In this document: positions 26,374-33,900 of the stretch, in pieces
Numbering within the stretch: position 1 is the first letter of the stretch
Layout of the letters: each line of letters starts with the position of its first letter
From: Streptomyces sp. NRRL S-350
GTDB taxonomy: Bacteria; Actinomycetota; Actinomycetes; Streptomycetales; Streptomycetaceae
NCBI RefSeq assembly: GCF_000719705.1
Contig: NZ_JOHO01000006.1
Span: forward strand, 62,001-126,000
DNA length: 64,000 nucleotides
Reading direction: 5' to 3'
Position numbers and translations under genes: made by a program
The notes under the pieces: generated by a model
Told to the model about the DNA's origin: nothing
What the model saw: only the letters and a program-made list of their open reading frames with translations
Database searches by the model: none

Positions 26374-27971
26374 GCGGAGACCTCCTGGACGGTGCGGGCG
26401 GCGGCCGGGGCGGCGCGCATGATCAGCTCGTACTCGCCGAGGTCCACCCGGCGGGTGGCGCGGCGGAACGAGGTGGTGGAGCCGGGCCAGAGCACGGTGT
26501 TCCTGCCGTTCGGGTCGAGGTACCAGCTGCGGCAGCCGCCGGTGGTCCAGACGGTGCGGTCCATCCGGTGCTGTAGTTCGAGGTTCCACTGCCGCTGGGC
26601 TCGCGCGGTCGGCTGCATCGCGGCGGCGCCGATCGAGCCGAGCGTGGTCAACGCGTCGATCATGTAGTTCAGTTGGGACTCGATCATCAGGATCATCGAG
26701 CTGTTGCCGAGGCCGGTGTTGGGGCCGATGACGAAGAAGAGGTTGGGGAAGCCCCGCACGGTCGAACCGCGCAGCGCCTCCATGCCGTCCTTCCACTCCT
26801 CGGCCAGGCTGGTGCCGTTGACGCCGAACACCCGGGCACCGATGGGCATGTCGGTGACGTGGAAGCCGGTGCCGAAGACGATGGCGTCCGCCTGGTGCTC
26901 GGTGCCGTCGGCCGCGACCAGTGTCGAGCCGCGCACTTCGCGCAGGCCGGAGGCGACGACCTCGGTGTTGGCGGCGGCGAGCGCCGGGTAGTAGGTGTTG
27001 CTGAGCAGGATGCGCTTGCAGCCGATCCGGTAGTCCGGGGTGAGCTTGGCGCGCAGCGACGGGTCCGGGATGCCCTGGGCGATGTGGCGTTCGGCGAGTT
27101 GCTGGACCAGGCGCAGCAGTCCGGGGCGTCGGACGAAGGCGTCCACCTGGAGCTCGCGGAGGGCGAACAGCGTGCCGCGGCGGACCTTCGCGGTGAGCGG
27201 CAGGCGGCCGTGCAGCCACTTCTCCAGCTGGGTGATCTCGCGGTCCCGGCGCGGCAGGACCCACGCCGGGGTGCGCTGGAAGACGGTCAGCTTGGCGACC
27301 CGGGGCTGGATCGAGGGGATGATCTGCGCGGCGGAGGCTCCGGTGCCGATTATCGCGACGTGTTTGCCGGCCAGGTCGAACTCGTGGTCCCAGCGGGAGG
27401 AGTGGAACACCTTGCCGGGGAAGCCGCTCAGCCCCGGCAGGTCGGGGATCTGCGGGTCGGCGAGCGGTCCGGCGGCGGAGACGACGGCGTCGGCGGTCCA
27501 CTGGCCGGCCGAGGTGGTGATCCGCCAGCGGGTCTCCTCGTTCTCCCAACGGGCCTCCAGCACCTCGGTGCCGAAGCGCAGGTGGGGGCGGAGGCCGAAG
27601 ACGGTGGCGACCTTCTCCAGGTAGGCCCGGATGTCCGGCTGGCCGGAGAAGCTGCGCGGCCAGTCGGCGTTGGGTGCGAAGGAGAAGGAGTAGAGGTGCG
27701 AGGGCACGTCGCAGGCGCAGCCGGGGTAGCTGTTGTCGCGCCAGGTGCCGCCGACGGAGTCCGCGCGCTCCAGGACCACGAAGTCGGCGATCCCGGCTCG
27801 GCGCAGCCGGACGGCGGCGCCGAGGCCGCCGAAGCCGGAGCCGATCACCGCGACCCTGACGTGTGGTACGGCCTCTCCCGCCTCGCGGACGCCGGTCGCG
27901 GCCGGCTTCTCGTCCGGCACTGCGGGCGTGTCGGACGCGCCGGAGCGGGGGCGCTTGCTGCTGGATGCCAT
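26370..27971 (-). CDS. Flavin-containing Baeyer-Villiger-type monooxygenase
   Basis: A 533-aa FAD/NADPH monooxygenase. FAD motif GSGFGG is at 44-49 followed by ERADSVGGTWRDN; NADPH motif GTGASAAQ starts at 209; between them FPGKVFHSSRWD (184-195) matches the type I Baeyer-Villiger fingerprint FxGxxxHxxxW(P/D) with Asp. FGTGFHVTD is the later ATG-type motif. These enzymes insert oxygen next to a ketone. The ATG at 27971 was chosen because AGGAGGAGG lies 4 nt upstream; an in-frame ATG at 28040 falls in the operator. First gene of an operon with a hydrolase and an SDR. Confidence 0.92.
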   Translation of the reverse strand: MASSSKRPRSGASDTPAVPDEKPAATGVREAGEAVPHVRVAVIGSGFGGLGAAVRLRRAGIADFVVLERADSVGGTWRDNSYPGCACDVPSHLYSFSFAPNADWPRSFSGQPDIRAYLEKVATVFGLRPHLRFGTEVLEARWENEETRWRITTSAGQWTADAVVSAAGPLADPQIPDLPGLSGFPGKVFHSSRWDHEFDLAGKHVAIIGTGASAAQIIPSIQPRVAKLTVFQRTPAWVLPRRDREITQLEKWLHGRLPLTAKVRRGTLFALRELQVDAFVRRPGLLRLVQQLAERHIAQGIPDPSLRAKLTPDYRIGCKRILLSNTYYPALAAANTEVVASGLREVRGSTLVAADGTEHQADAIVFGTGFHVTDMPIGARVFGVNGTSLAEEWKDGMEALRGSTVRGFPNLFFVIGPNTGLGNSSMILMIESQLNYMIDALTTLGSIGAAAMQPTARAQRQWNLELQHRMDRTVWTTGGCRSWYLDPNGRNTVLWPGSTTSFRRATRRVDLGEYELIMRAAPAAARTVQEVSA

Positions 27972-28030
27972 GCGGCCTCCTCCTGAGGGTGGGACGGTAC
28001 TCGTCGCGCTCTCCGGGGGCCTCGCCCCGG

Positions 28031-28074
28031 ACCCTGCCAATCGCGCCAGTAATCACTGGCGCGATTGGCAGGGT
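28031..28074. promoter_or_regulatory. Perfect 20-bp inverted repeat with 4-nt spacer between BVMO and merR genes
   Basis: The left arm ACCCTGCCAATCGCGCCAGT (28031-28050) is exactly complementary to 28055-28074, around AATC. It sits 60 nt before the monooxygenase start and 121 nt before the divergent MerR start. A site of this size in a divergent promoter is most likely an operator holding two dimers; it could also form a cruciform. Confidence 0.8.
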
Positions 28075-28194
28075 AGCCCTTGCCGACACCGGATGGAAGA
28101 AGCACGACGGCTCCGGTCCGGGGACGCGCCGAGCCCGAGGAGGCACCAGCCCCAGGGCGCACCGACCCCGGGTACGCACCGCGCCCGGGGACCT

Positions 28195-28983
28195 ATGCTG
28201 ATCGCCGTGGACAAGGTCAGAGCTGCTGCGGGCGACAGAAAACGCGAGTACCGGGTGGAGGAACTGGCCGAAGCGGCCGGCATCACCACCCGCACCCTGC
28301 GCTTCTACCGCGAGCGCAAACTGCTCCAGCCGCCCCGCAAGGAGGGCCGGATCGCCTGGTACGGCGACGAACACCTGGCCCGCCTGCGGATGATCGCCGA
28401 ACTGCTGGAACGCGGCCACACCCTCGGCGGCATCGCCGAGCTGATCGGCGCCGGCGAGAGCGGGCGGGACGTCGCCGACCTCATCGGACTGGAAGCGGCG
28501 ATCGTCGCGCCCTGGTCGGACGAGGCCCCGGTGCGCCTGGACTGGGACGAGCTGAAGGCCGCCTTCGGGGACCAACTCACCGAGGAGAACACCGCCGAGT
28601 CGATCGCCCAGGGCTACATCACCGTCGAGGAGCACGGGATCACCCACGTCAGCCGCCGGCTGATGGAGGCCACCACCGAGCTGGTGGCGGAGGGCGTGCC
28701 GCTCTCGGCCGTACTGGACGCCAGCCGGCGCACCCGGGAGCACGTGGACGCCATCGCCGAGATCTTCATCGAGGTGGTCAGCGAGCACCTGCTCAGCGCA
28801 CTCGCCGCCGACGCGCCGCTGCCGCCCGGCGAAGCGGCCCGGCTCACCGAACGCATCCAGCGGGTGCGGCCCCTGGCCCGGACCGTCGCCGACGCCCAGT
28901 TCACCCTCGCGATGGACCGCCGGGTACACGCCGAGTACGACGAACTCCTGCGCCAGCGGCGGGAGAACGGCTCCGAGGCGTAG
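28195..28983 (+). CDS. MerR-family transcriptional regulator
   Basis: A 262-aa regulator. The N-terminal MerR winged helix reads YRVEELAEAAGITTRTLRFY, ERKLLQPPRKEGR, WYGDEHLARLRMI, followed by the HTLGGIAELIG helix. The rest (about 170 residues) is an effector domain, longer than in metal-sensing MerR proteins and with no Cys cluster, so an organic ligand is likely. It is divergent from the monooxygenase operon with a perfect palindrome between them. The start is ATG 28195 or GTG 28207; the first is taken. Confidence 0.88.
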   Translation: MLIAVDKVRAAAGDRKREYRVEELAEAAGITTRTLRFYRERKLLQPPRKEGRIAWYGDEHLARLRMIAELLERGHTLGGIAELIGAGESGRDVADLIGLEAAIVAPWSDEAPVRLDWDELKAAFGDQLTEENTAESIAQGYITVEEHGITHVSRRLMEATTELVAEGVPLSAVLDASRRTREHVDAIAEIFIEVVSEHLLSALAADAPLPPGEAARLTERIQRVRPLARTVADAQFTLAMDRRVHAEYDELLRQRRENGSEA

Positions 28984-29125
28984 GCGGGCGGCTGGGGGCG
29001 CGAGGCGCAGACCGGCCGCTGCGGGTGCAACGCGTAGCCGAGCGGCTACACGGGCGAGGCGTAGGCGGGCGGCTGCGCGGGCAGGGATCCCCGCGCCCTT
29101 GCCCGTACGCCGGAGGTGCCGCCGA

Positions 29126-30142
29126 ATGCCCAGACCCGTCAGTCGCCGCGCCGTCCTCGGCCTCGCCGCCGGGCTCGCCCCGGGCCTCGCACTCGCCGCC
29201 TGCGGGCCCGGCTCCCCTGCGCCGAAGGCCGGTTCACCGGGCGGAGACGGCAGCGGCACCGGCTCCCGGACGGTCCGGCACGCGCGCGGCGAGAGCACCG
29301 TACCGGCGAGAGCGGCCCGGGTGGTGGCGCTGGACACCGACGCGCTGGACTCGGTGGTCACCCTCGGCCTCGCCCCGGTCGGCGCCACGACCGTCAGCGC
29401 AGGCGCGCCGTTCCCGAGCTACCTGCCCGCGGCGCGACTGGCCGGGACGAAGGCCGTCGGTGTCATCGGCCAACCCAGCCTGGAGGCGATCGCGGCGCTG
29501 CGGCCGGACCTCATCCTGAGCAACCAGGTCCGCGACGACCGCCGGTACGACGAGCTGTCCAAGATCGCGCCGACCGTGTTCTCCAAGACCACCGGGCCGA
29601 CCTGGAAGGAGAACGTCCGGCTGCACGCCGAGGCCCTTGGTCGCCAGACCGAGGCACAGGCGGCGGACGCGACGTACCGGGCGAAGCTGCGGGACCTGGT
29701 CACCGCGCTCGGCGGACCGGCCGCGGCCGCGGCCACCCGGGTCGAGATGGCCCGCTTCCTGGCGGGCGCACCGACCAGGCTCTACCTCGACGACACGTTC
29801 GTCGGCTCGCTGTTCAAGGACCTCGGGCTCGGGCGGCCCGCCAACCAGGGGAAGCCCGGCTTCTCGATCGAGATCAGCCCGGAGCAGGTGGACCAGGCGG
29901 ACGCCGACGTCATCTTCTACTCGGTGTACGGGGACGCGGCCAAGTCCGCCGTCGGCCGGATCACCGAGGGGGCGCTCTGGAAGAACCTGGACGCCGTCCG
30001 GAACGGCCGCGTGTTCGAGGTCCGCGACGACCTGTGGATGCTCGGCATCGGATACACCGGTGCCGGACTGATCCTGGACGACATCCGCGCGGGCCTCACC
30101 AAGGCGGGTTCAGGCGCCTCCCCCGCGGCCCCCACCGGGTAG
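29126..30142 (+). CDS. Iron-siderophore ABC transporter binding lipoprotein (orphan)
   Basis: A 338-aa FecB/FhuD-type periplasmic-binding-fold protein. The N-terminus has a twin-arginine-like SRRAVLG, a hydrophobic core and the lipobox LALAAC, so it is anchored outside the membrane. Domain features: VPARAARVVALDTDALDSV, ALRPDLILSNQ, the long linker helix, and GALWKNLDAVRNGRVFEV. It is a paralogue of the lipoprotein at 42018 (shared phrases such as GPTWKENVRLHAEALG versus GFPWKENLALYAQALG). No permease or ATPase is adjacent and no iron box precedes it, so it probably borrows a transporter encoded elsewhere. Ribosome site GGAGG. Confidence 0.9.
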   Translation: MPRPVSRRAVLGLAAGLAPGLALAACGPGSPAPKAGSPGGDGSGTGSRTVRHARGESTVPARAARVVALDTDALDSVVTLGLAPVGATTVSAGAPFPSYLPAARLAGTKAVGVIGQPSLEAIAALRPDLILSNQVRDDRRYDELSKIAPTVFSKTTGPTWKENVRLHAEALGRQTEAQAADATYRAKLRDLVTALGGPAAAAATRVEMARFLAGAPTRLYLDDTFVGSLFKDLGLGRPANQGKPGFSIEISPEQVDQADADVIFYSVYGDAAKSAVGRITEGALWKNLDAVRNGRVFEVRDDLWMLGIGYTGAGLILDDIRAGLTKAGSGASPAAPTG

Positions 30143-30184
30143 GCCGGCAGGCCGCGGCAAGCCCACCGCCGTTCCGGCGCCCGG

Positions 30185-30895
30185 TCAGGCGCGCTGGGCC
30201 TCGGCGGAGTCGCCCGTCGCGCCCGGCGCGTCGGAGTCGTCCGCCGCGCCCGGCGCCAGGGCCGGGGAGGGGAAGACCCCGCGCGCCTCTCCGCCGGACC
30301 ACCAGACGCCGATCGCGAAGACGGCCGCCGCCTCCAGCAGTCCGGCCCGGTCGAGACCGCCACAGGGCACCGGCAGGCAGCCCATGGACGCCACCAACTC
30401 GGCGACCAGAGCTGCGGCGGCGGGGTCGTCCGCACAGTACGGCACCCCGAGCGGCACGCCCTCGAAGGCGGGCCGAGGAAGCGTCCAGATGCTCTCGTGG
30501 CAGATCCCGAACACCTTGGCCACCCGCGCCGCCGGAGCGGTGGCGGCGAGCCGCGCGGCGACGGAGTCGGCGGTGACCACCGTCGTCAGGCACGGTCCGC
30601 GCTCTCCCGGCACCATCGGCACGGTGCAGTCCAGGAGAGTGCGTCCGGCCAGTTCGGCCGCCAGCGGCGCAATTACGGGCACCGCCGCGTCGGCCGGCAC
30701 CGCGACCAGCACGGCCTCTCCGAACCTCGCCGCCTCGGCCGGCTCACCACCGCCCTCCGATGCACCGATCGCGGCGGCCAACTGCCTCGCCGCCCCCGGG
30801 TCGCGCCCGCCCACCAGGACCTCGTGCCCGGCCCGCACCCAGGCCCCGCCGAGAGCCGACGCCATGGCGCCCGTCCCGAGAATGCCGATCCGCAT
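30185..30895 (-). CDS. NADPH-dependent F420 reductase-like oxidoreductase
   Basis: A 236-aa Rossmann protein of the F420:NADP oxidoreductase (Fno)/NADP-binding type: MRIGILGTGAMASALGGAW (GxGxxA/G), VGGRDP after strand two, VLVAVPADA and LLDCTVPMVPGERG. The C-terminus has VPYCADDPAAAALVAELVAS and a Ser/Asp/Ala tail. It could reduce F420 or be a related dehydrogenase. Start at MRIGIL (30895) is natural for the first beta strand. It is divergent from the HxlR regulator, which may control it. Confidence 0.8.
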   Translation of the reverse strand: MRIGILGTGAMASALGGAWVRAGHEVLVGGRDPGAARQLAAAIGASEGGGEPAEAARFGEAVLVAVPADAAVPVIAPLAAELAGRTLLDCTVPMVPGERGPCLTTVVTADSVAARLAATAPAARVAKVFGICHESIWTLPRPAFEGVPLGVPYCADDPAAAALVAELVASMGCLPVPCGGLDRAGLLEAAAVFAIGVWWSGGEARGVFPSPALAPGAADDSDAPGATGDSAEAQRA

Positions 30896-31034
30896 GTCCA
30901 CTCCTCGCCATCGATCTGCCCGGCCGCAGCCGGTGCCCGACACCGGCAGCCGCTCAGGCGAACCGCCGTGCCGGGAACGCTAGGCGGGTCGATGCACACC
31001 GCCCGGTACGCATCGGCTCGGGCAGGATGGCCTC

Positions 31035-31526
31035 ATGGACACCACGGGCCGGACCGGCAGGGCCGACAGGGCCGACAGGGCCGACAGGGCCGACAGGGCC
31101 GACAGGGAGACCGACGAGCAAGTCGACCACGTGGACGGGGACTTGGTCGGGGACTTGGTCGGGGATGCGGCCGGGGACGCCTTCGCCGCCGACTGCCGCG
31201 CCCGGCTGGCCTTCGAGGTGATCGCCAACCGCTGGGACAGCGTGGTCGTCTACGCCCTCGGCGAGCGGGGGCCGATGCGCCCCCGGGCACTGCTCGACCG
31301 GATCGGCGGGATCAGTCCCAAGGTGCTCAACGAGGCGCTGCGGCGGCTGGAGTACAACGGCCTGGTGGAGCACCGCCGTTACGCCGAGGCGCCGCCTCGG
31401 GTCGACTACCTCCTCACCGAAGCGGGCACGGCCCTGCTCGGTCCGATCCGGGCCCTCGGCGCCTGGTCGGCCGTCCACGGCGATGCCGTTCTCGCCGCCC
31501 AAGACCGTCACCGGAAAGGCAACTGA
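31035..31526 (+). CDS. HxlR-family transcriptional regulator
   Basis: A 163-aa DNA-binding protein. After an N-terminal Arg-Ala-Asp repeat (RADRADRADRADRADR) encoded by five 9-nt units, residues 50-150 are the HxlR winged helix: CRARLAFEVIANRWDSVVVYAL, GPMRPRALLDRIGGISPKVLNEALRRLE, GLVEHRRYAEAPPRVDYLLTEAG. Members often lack the Cys of redox sensors, as here apart from one. It is divergent from the F420-reductase-like gene and probably regulates it. Confidence 0.9.
   Translation: MDTTGRTGRADRADRADRADRADRETDEQVDHVDGDLVGDLVGDAAGDAFAADCRARLAFEVIANRWDSVVVYALGERGPMRPRALLDRIGGISPKVLNEALRRLEYNGLVEHRRYAEAPPRVDYLLTEAGTALLGPIRALGAWSAVHGDAVLAAQDRHRKGN
31063..31107 (+). repeat. In-frame 9-nt tandem repeat
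   Basis: Five exact copies of CCGACAGGG coding Arg-Ala-Asp near the start of the HxlR gene. Confidence 0.9.
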
Positions 31527-31560
31527 CGTCCGATCAGAAACTCGCGGTCAGAAACAAGAG

Positions 31561-31603
31561 GGGGCGGAGGCGACGGTGGTCCGCACCCCGTCGCCCCCGC
31601 CCC
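31561..31603. terminator. Hairpin between convergent HxlR and M4 protease genes
   Basis: GGGGCGGAGGCGACGG (31561-31576) pairs with CCGTCGCCCCCGCCCC (31588-31603) in 15 of 16 positions around an 11-nt loop. It lies 35 nt after the HxlR stop and before the end of the protease gene. Confidence 0.75.
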
Positions 31604-31654
31604 ATCACCCCCGCCGGCCGGCACCCACGGTCCGGCGGGGTCCGATCGACCGAC

Positions 31655-33292
31655 TCAGTTGACGTTGACAGCCGTCCAGGCGGCGGCGACCGCGTTGTAC
31701 TCCGTGCCGCCCGAGCCGTACAGGTCCGCCGCCGCGCTGAGGGTGGCCGCACGGGCGCCCGCGTAGTCGGTGGTGGAGGTGAAGTAGGTCGTCAGCGCGC
31801 GGTACCAGATCTGCGCGGCCGTGTCCCGACCGATGCCCGCGAGCGTCGAGTTGTCGCTCGTCGGGCTGTTGTAGTCGAACCCGTTGATGCTCTTCGCGCC
31901 GCTGCCCTCGGACAGCAGGTAGAAGAAGTGGTTCGCCACACCGGACGAGTAGTGGACGTCCAGGTTGCCGACGTTCGCGTCCCAGTAGTCGGCGGACTGG
32001 CCGTCCTTGCTCGGCTGGTCCATGTAGCGCAGCGGGCTGCCGTCGCCGCGCAGGTTGACCAGCTCGCCGATCCAGTAGTTCGGCGGGTTGGAGGGCAGGT
32101 TGGCGTACCACTCGACCATCGTGCCCATGATGTCCGAGGTGGCCTCGTTGAGGCCGCCGGACTCGCCCGCGTAGTTCAGGTTGGCGGTCGCGGCGGTGAC
32201 CCCGTGGGTCATCTCGTGGCCGGCCACGTCGATCTCGGTGAGCGGGGCGGCGTCGCCGTTGCCGTCGCCGTACGACATGCAGAAGCAGTCGTCGCTCCAG
32301 AAGGCGTTGACGTAGTTGGAGCCGTAGTGGACCCGGCTGAGGGCGCCGACGCCGTCGTTGCGGATGCCGTTGCGGCTGAAGGTGTTCTTGTAGAAGTCCC
32401 AGGTGGTCGCGGCGCCGAACTGGGCGTCCACGGCGGCGGATTCGCGGTTGGCCGCCGTCCCGTCGCCGAAGTTGTTCGTGGTGTTGGCGAACAGGGAGCC
32501 GCTGCCCGAGGTGCCGTGGTTCATGTCCGTGGTGGACTGGCCACCGCGGCCGGCGTCCTTGAGCTGGTACTTCGAGCCGCTCTGCGTGGTGGTCAGCGGG
32601 ACCTGGCCGACGAAGACGCCGTTGCCCGTGCCGGCGGCGGTCTGCACCTTCTCGTGGGTGGAGAGCACCTGGCCGGTTGCGGCGTCGGTGACCAGGACCT
32701 GGCTGCTCGGCGTGCCGTCGGCGCGCACGCCCTCGACGGTGGTGCGGTAGGCCAGGCGCGGGTTGCCGTCGGTGGCCCAGACCACCAGTTGGGCGGTGCC
32801 GGTCTGGTGGACGTCGGCCAGGGGCGACTCGTCGGCGTCGACGGTCACGCCCACGGTGGCCTTGACCTCTCCGGCGGCCTGCGCGGCGGCCTGGTCGGCC
32901 GGGACCTTCGGGGTGACGCTCGGCAGGTCGATCCGCGCGGAGACGGCCCGGGAGACGGACTTCACCGCGCCGTCGGCCTTCTGGTGGACGACCAGGTCGC
33001 CGCCGATCACCGGCAGGCCGGCGTAGGTGCGCTCGAAGCGCAGGTGACGGGTGCCGTCCTTGTCCACCACGGCGTCCTTGGCGACCAGTTGCTCCTGGCC
33101 GCCGAGGCCGAGGGTCTTGGCGAGCGGGCCGGCCTGGCCGCCGGCCAGCGCGAGCACGGCCGCGTGCTGCTGGGCGTCCTGGGCCTGCGGCGAGGAGGCG
33201 GGGGCGGCCTGGGCGGCGGTGCTCACCTGGATCACACCGGTCAGCAGGGCCGTGGCCGAGAGTACGGCGACAGCCGCGAGCTTTCGCTTCAC
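31655..33292 (-). CDS. Secreted M4-family (thermolysin-like) metalloprotease
   Basis: A 545-aa pre-pro-protease. Residues 1-30 are a signal peptide (KRKLAAVAVLSATALLTGVI, ending AAQA). The propeptide holds FTP and PepSY-like parts (VVDKDGTRHLRFERTYAGLP, VIGGDLVVHQKADG). The mature enzyme has HEMTH at 359-363 (zinc ligands His359, His363, catalytic Glu360), GGLNEATSD with the third ligand, and the C-terminal M4 helices. GTG start at 33292 follows GGAAGGA by 8 nt. It should be exported and autoprocessed; zinc and calcium dependent by family knowledge. Confidence 0.93.
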   Translation of the reverse strand: MKRKLAAVAVLSATALLTGVIQVSTAAQAAPASSPQAQDAQQHAAVLALAGGQAGPLAKTLGLGGQEQLVAKDAVVDKDGTRHLRFERTYAGLPVIGGDLVVHQKADGAVKSVSRAVSARIDLPSVTPKVPADQAAAQAAGEVKATVGVTVDADESPLADVHQTGTAQLVVWATDGNPRLAYRTTVEGVRADGTPSSQVLVTDAATGQVLSTHEKVQTAAGTGNGVFVGQVPLTTTQSGSKYQLKDAGRGGQSTTDMNHGTSGSGSLFANTTNNFGDGTAANRESAAVDAQFGAATTWDFYKNTFSRNGIRNDGVGALSRVHYGSNYVNAFWSDDCFCMSYGDGNGDAAPLTEIDVAGHEMTHGVTAATANLNYAGESGGLNEATSDIMGTMVEWYANLPSNPPNYWIGELVNLRGDGSPLRYMDQPSKDGQSADYWDANVGNLDVHYSSGVANHFFYLLSEGSGAKSINGFDYNSPTSDNSTLAGIGRDTAAQIWYRALTTYFTSTTDYAGARAATLSAAADLYGSGGTEYNAVAAAWTAVNVN

Positions 33293-33900
33293 GTACGAGT
33301 CCTTCCGGGAAACCGCGTGTGGGCGCGGTCGCGCCGCGTCCCGGGGGCCGGGTCGGCACCTGTGGGGCGGAACGGGCGCTGACGTGCTGAGACCCCGTGC
33401 AGTCGAGCGGCTCGCCACCAAGGGGTGGGGGTGGGGGCTACCGCGGGGGGCTAGCCAGAAGCATGACAATCCAGCAGGTGAAATGACAGGTCTGCATCAG
33501 CGATTGGCCAGGTCCCGCCAGCAGGTAAAGGACCGTCAAATAACTGCCGAACCAGGGCACTTCCCCCGATTTCGAAAACAGTTTCCACCCGAACCGCCTC
33601 CGGTCCCGCGCACCGGTGCCGTTCGCACGCCGAAGACCCTGTCGACGAGCCCGGCCGACCGGTCACCGACCGACTTTTACATCTGTGTAGAAGTTTCCAC
33701 ACGGTCCCTTGACACCCTGGTGGCGAGGTTCCGCCACCCGACCCCCTTGCCCACGGGCGCGGCGACTGCTAGCCGCGCCGCTGCGGCCGGTGCCGTGCTC
33801 GCAGGCCGATCACCTCGGTCGGCCCGGTCGGCCTCGTCGGCCCGGCGGGCCCGGTCAGCCCGGGCGGCTTTGCCGGCCCGGTGAGCGCGGCTCCGCGCCG
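33293..33900. other. 608-nt intergenic region upstream of the protease
   Basis: No convincing gene. It carries the leader of the protease and, at 33685-33702, an imperfect 18-bp palindrome (GTGTAGAAGT/TTCCACAC, one mismatched pair) in an AT-richer patch. The minus-strand ORF of 83 codons at 33451-33702 has atypical codons and overlaps this patch, so I do not call it. Confidence 0.45.

Noticed and set aside
25264..29388. A 1374-codon minus-strand ORF spanning several genes
   Set aside because: Only its last 369 codons are the alpha/beta hydrolase; the rest is an out-of-frame reading of the monooxygenase and the MerR gene, both of which have clear motifs.
33451..33702. 83-codon minus-strand ORF upstream of the protease
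   Set aside because: Atypical codons, no ribosome site, and it covers an AT-richer palindrome more likely to be regulatory.
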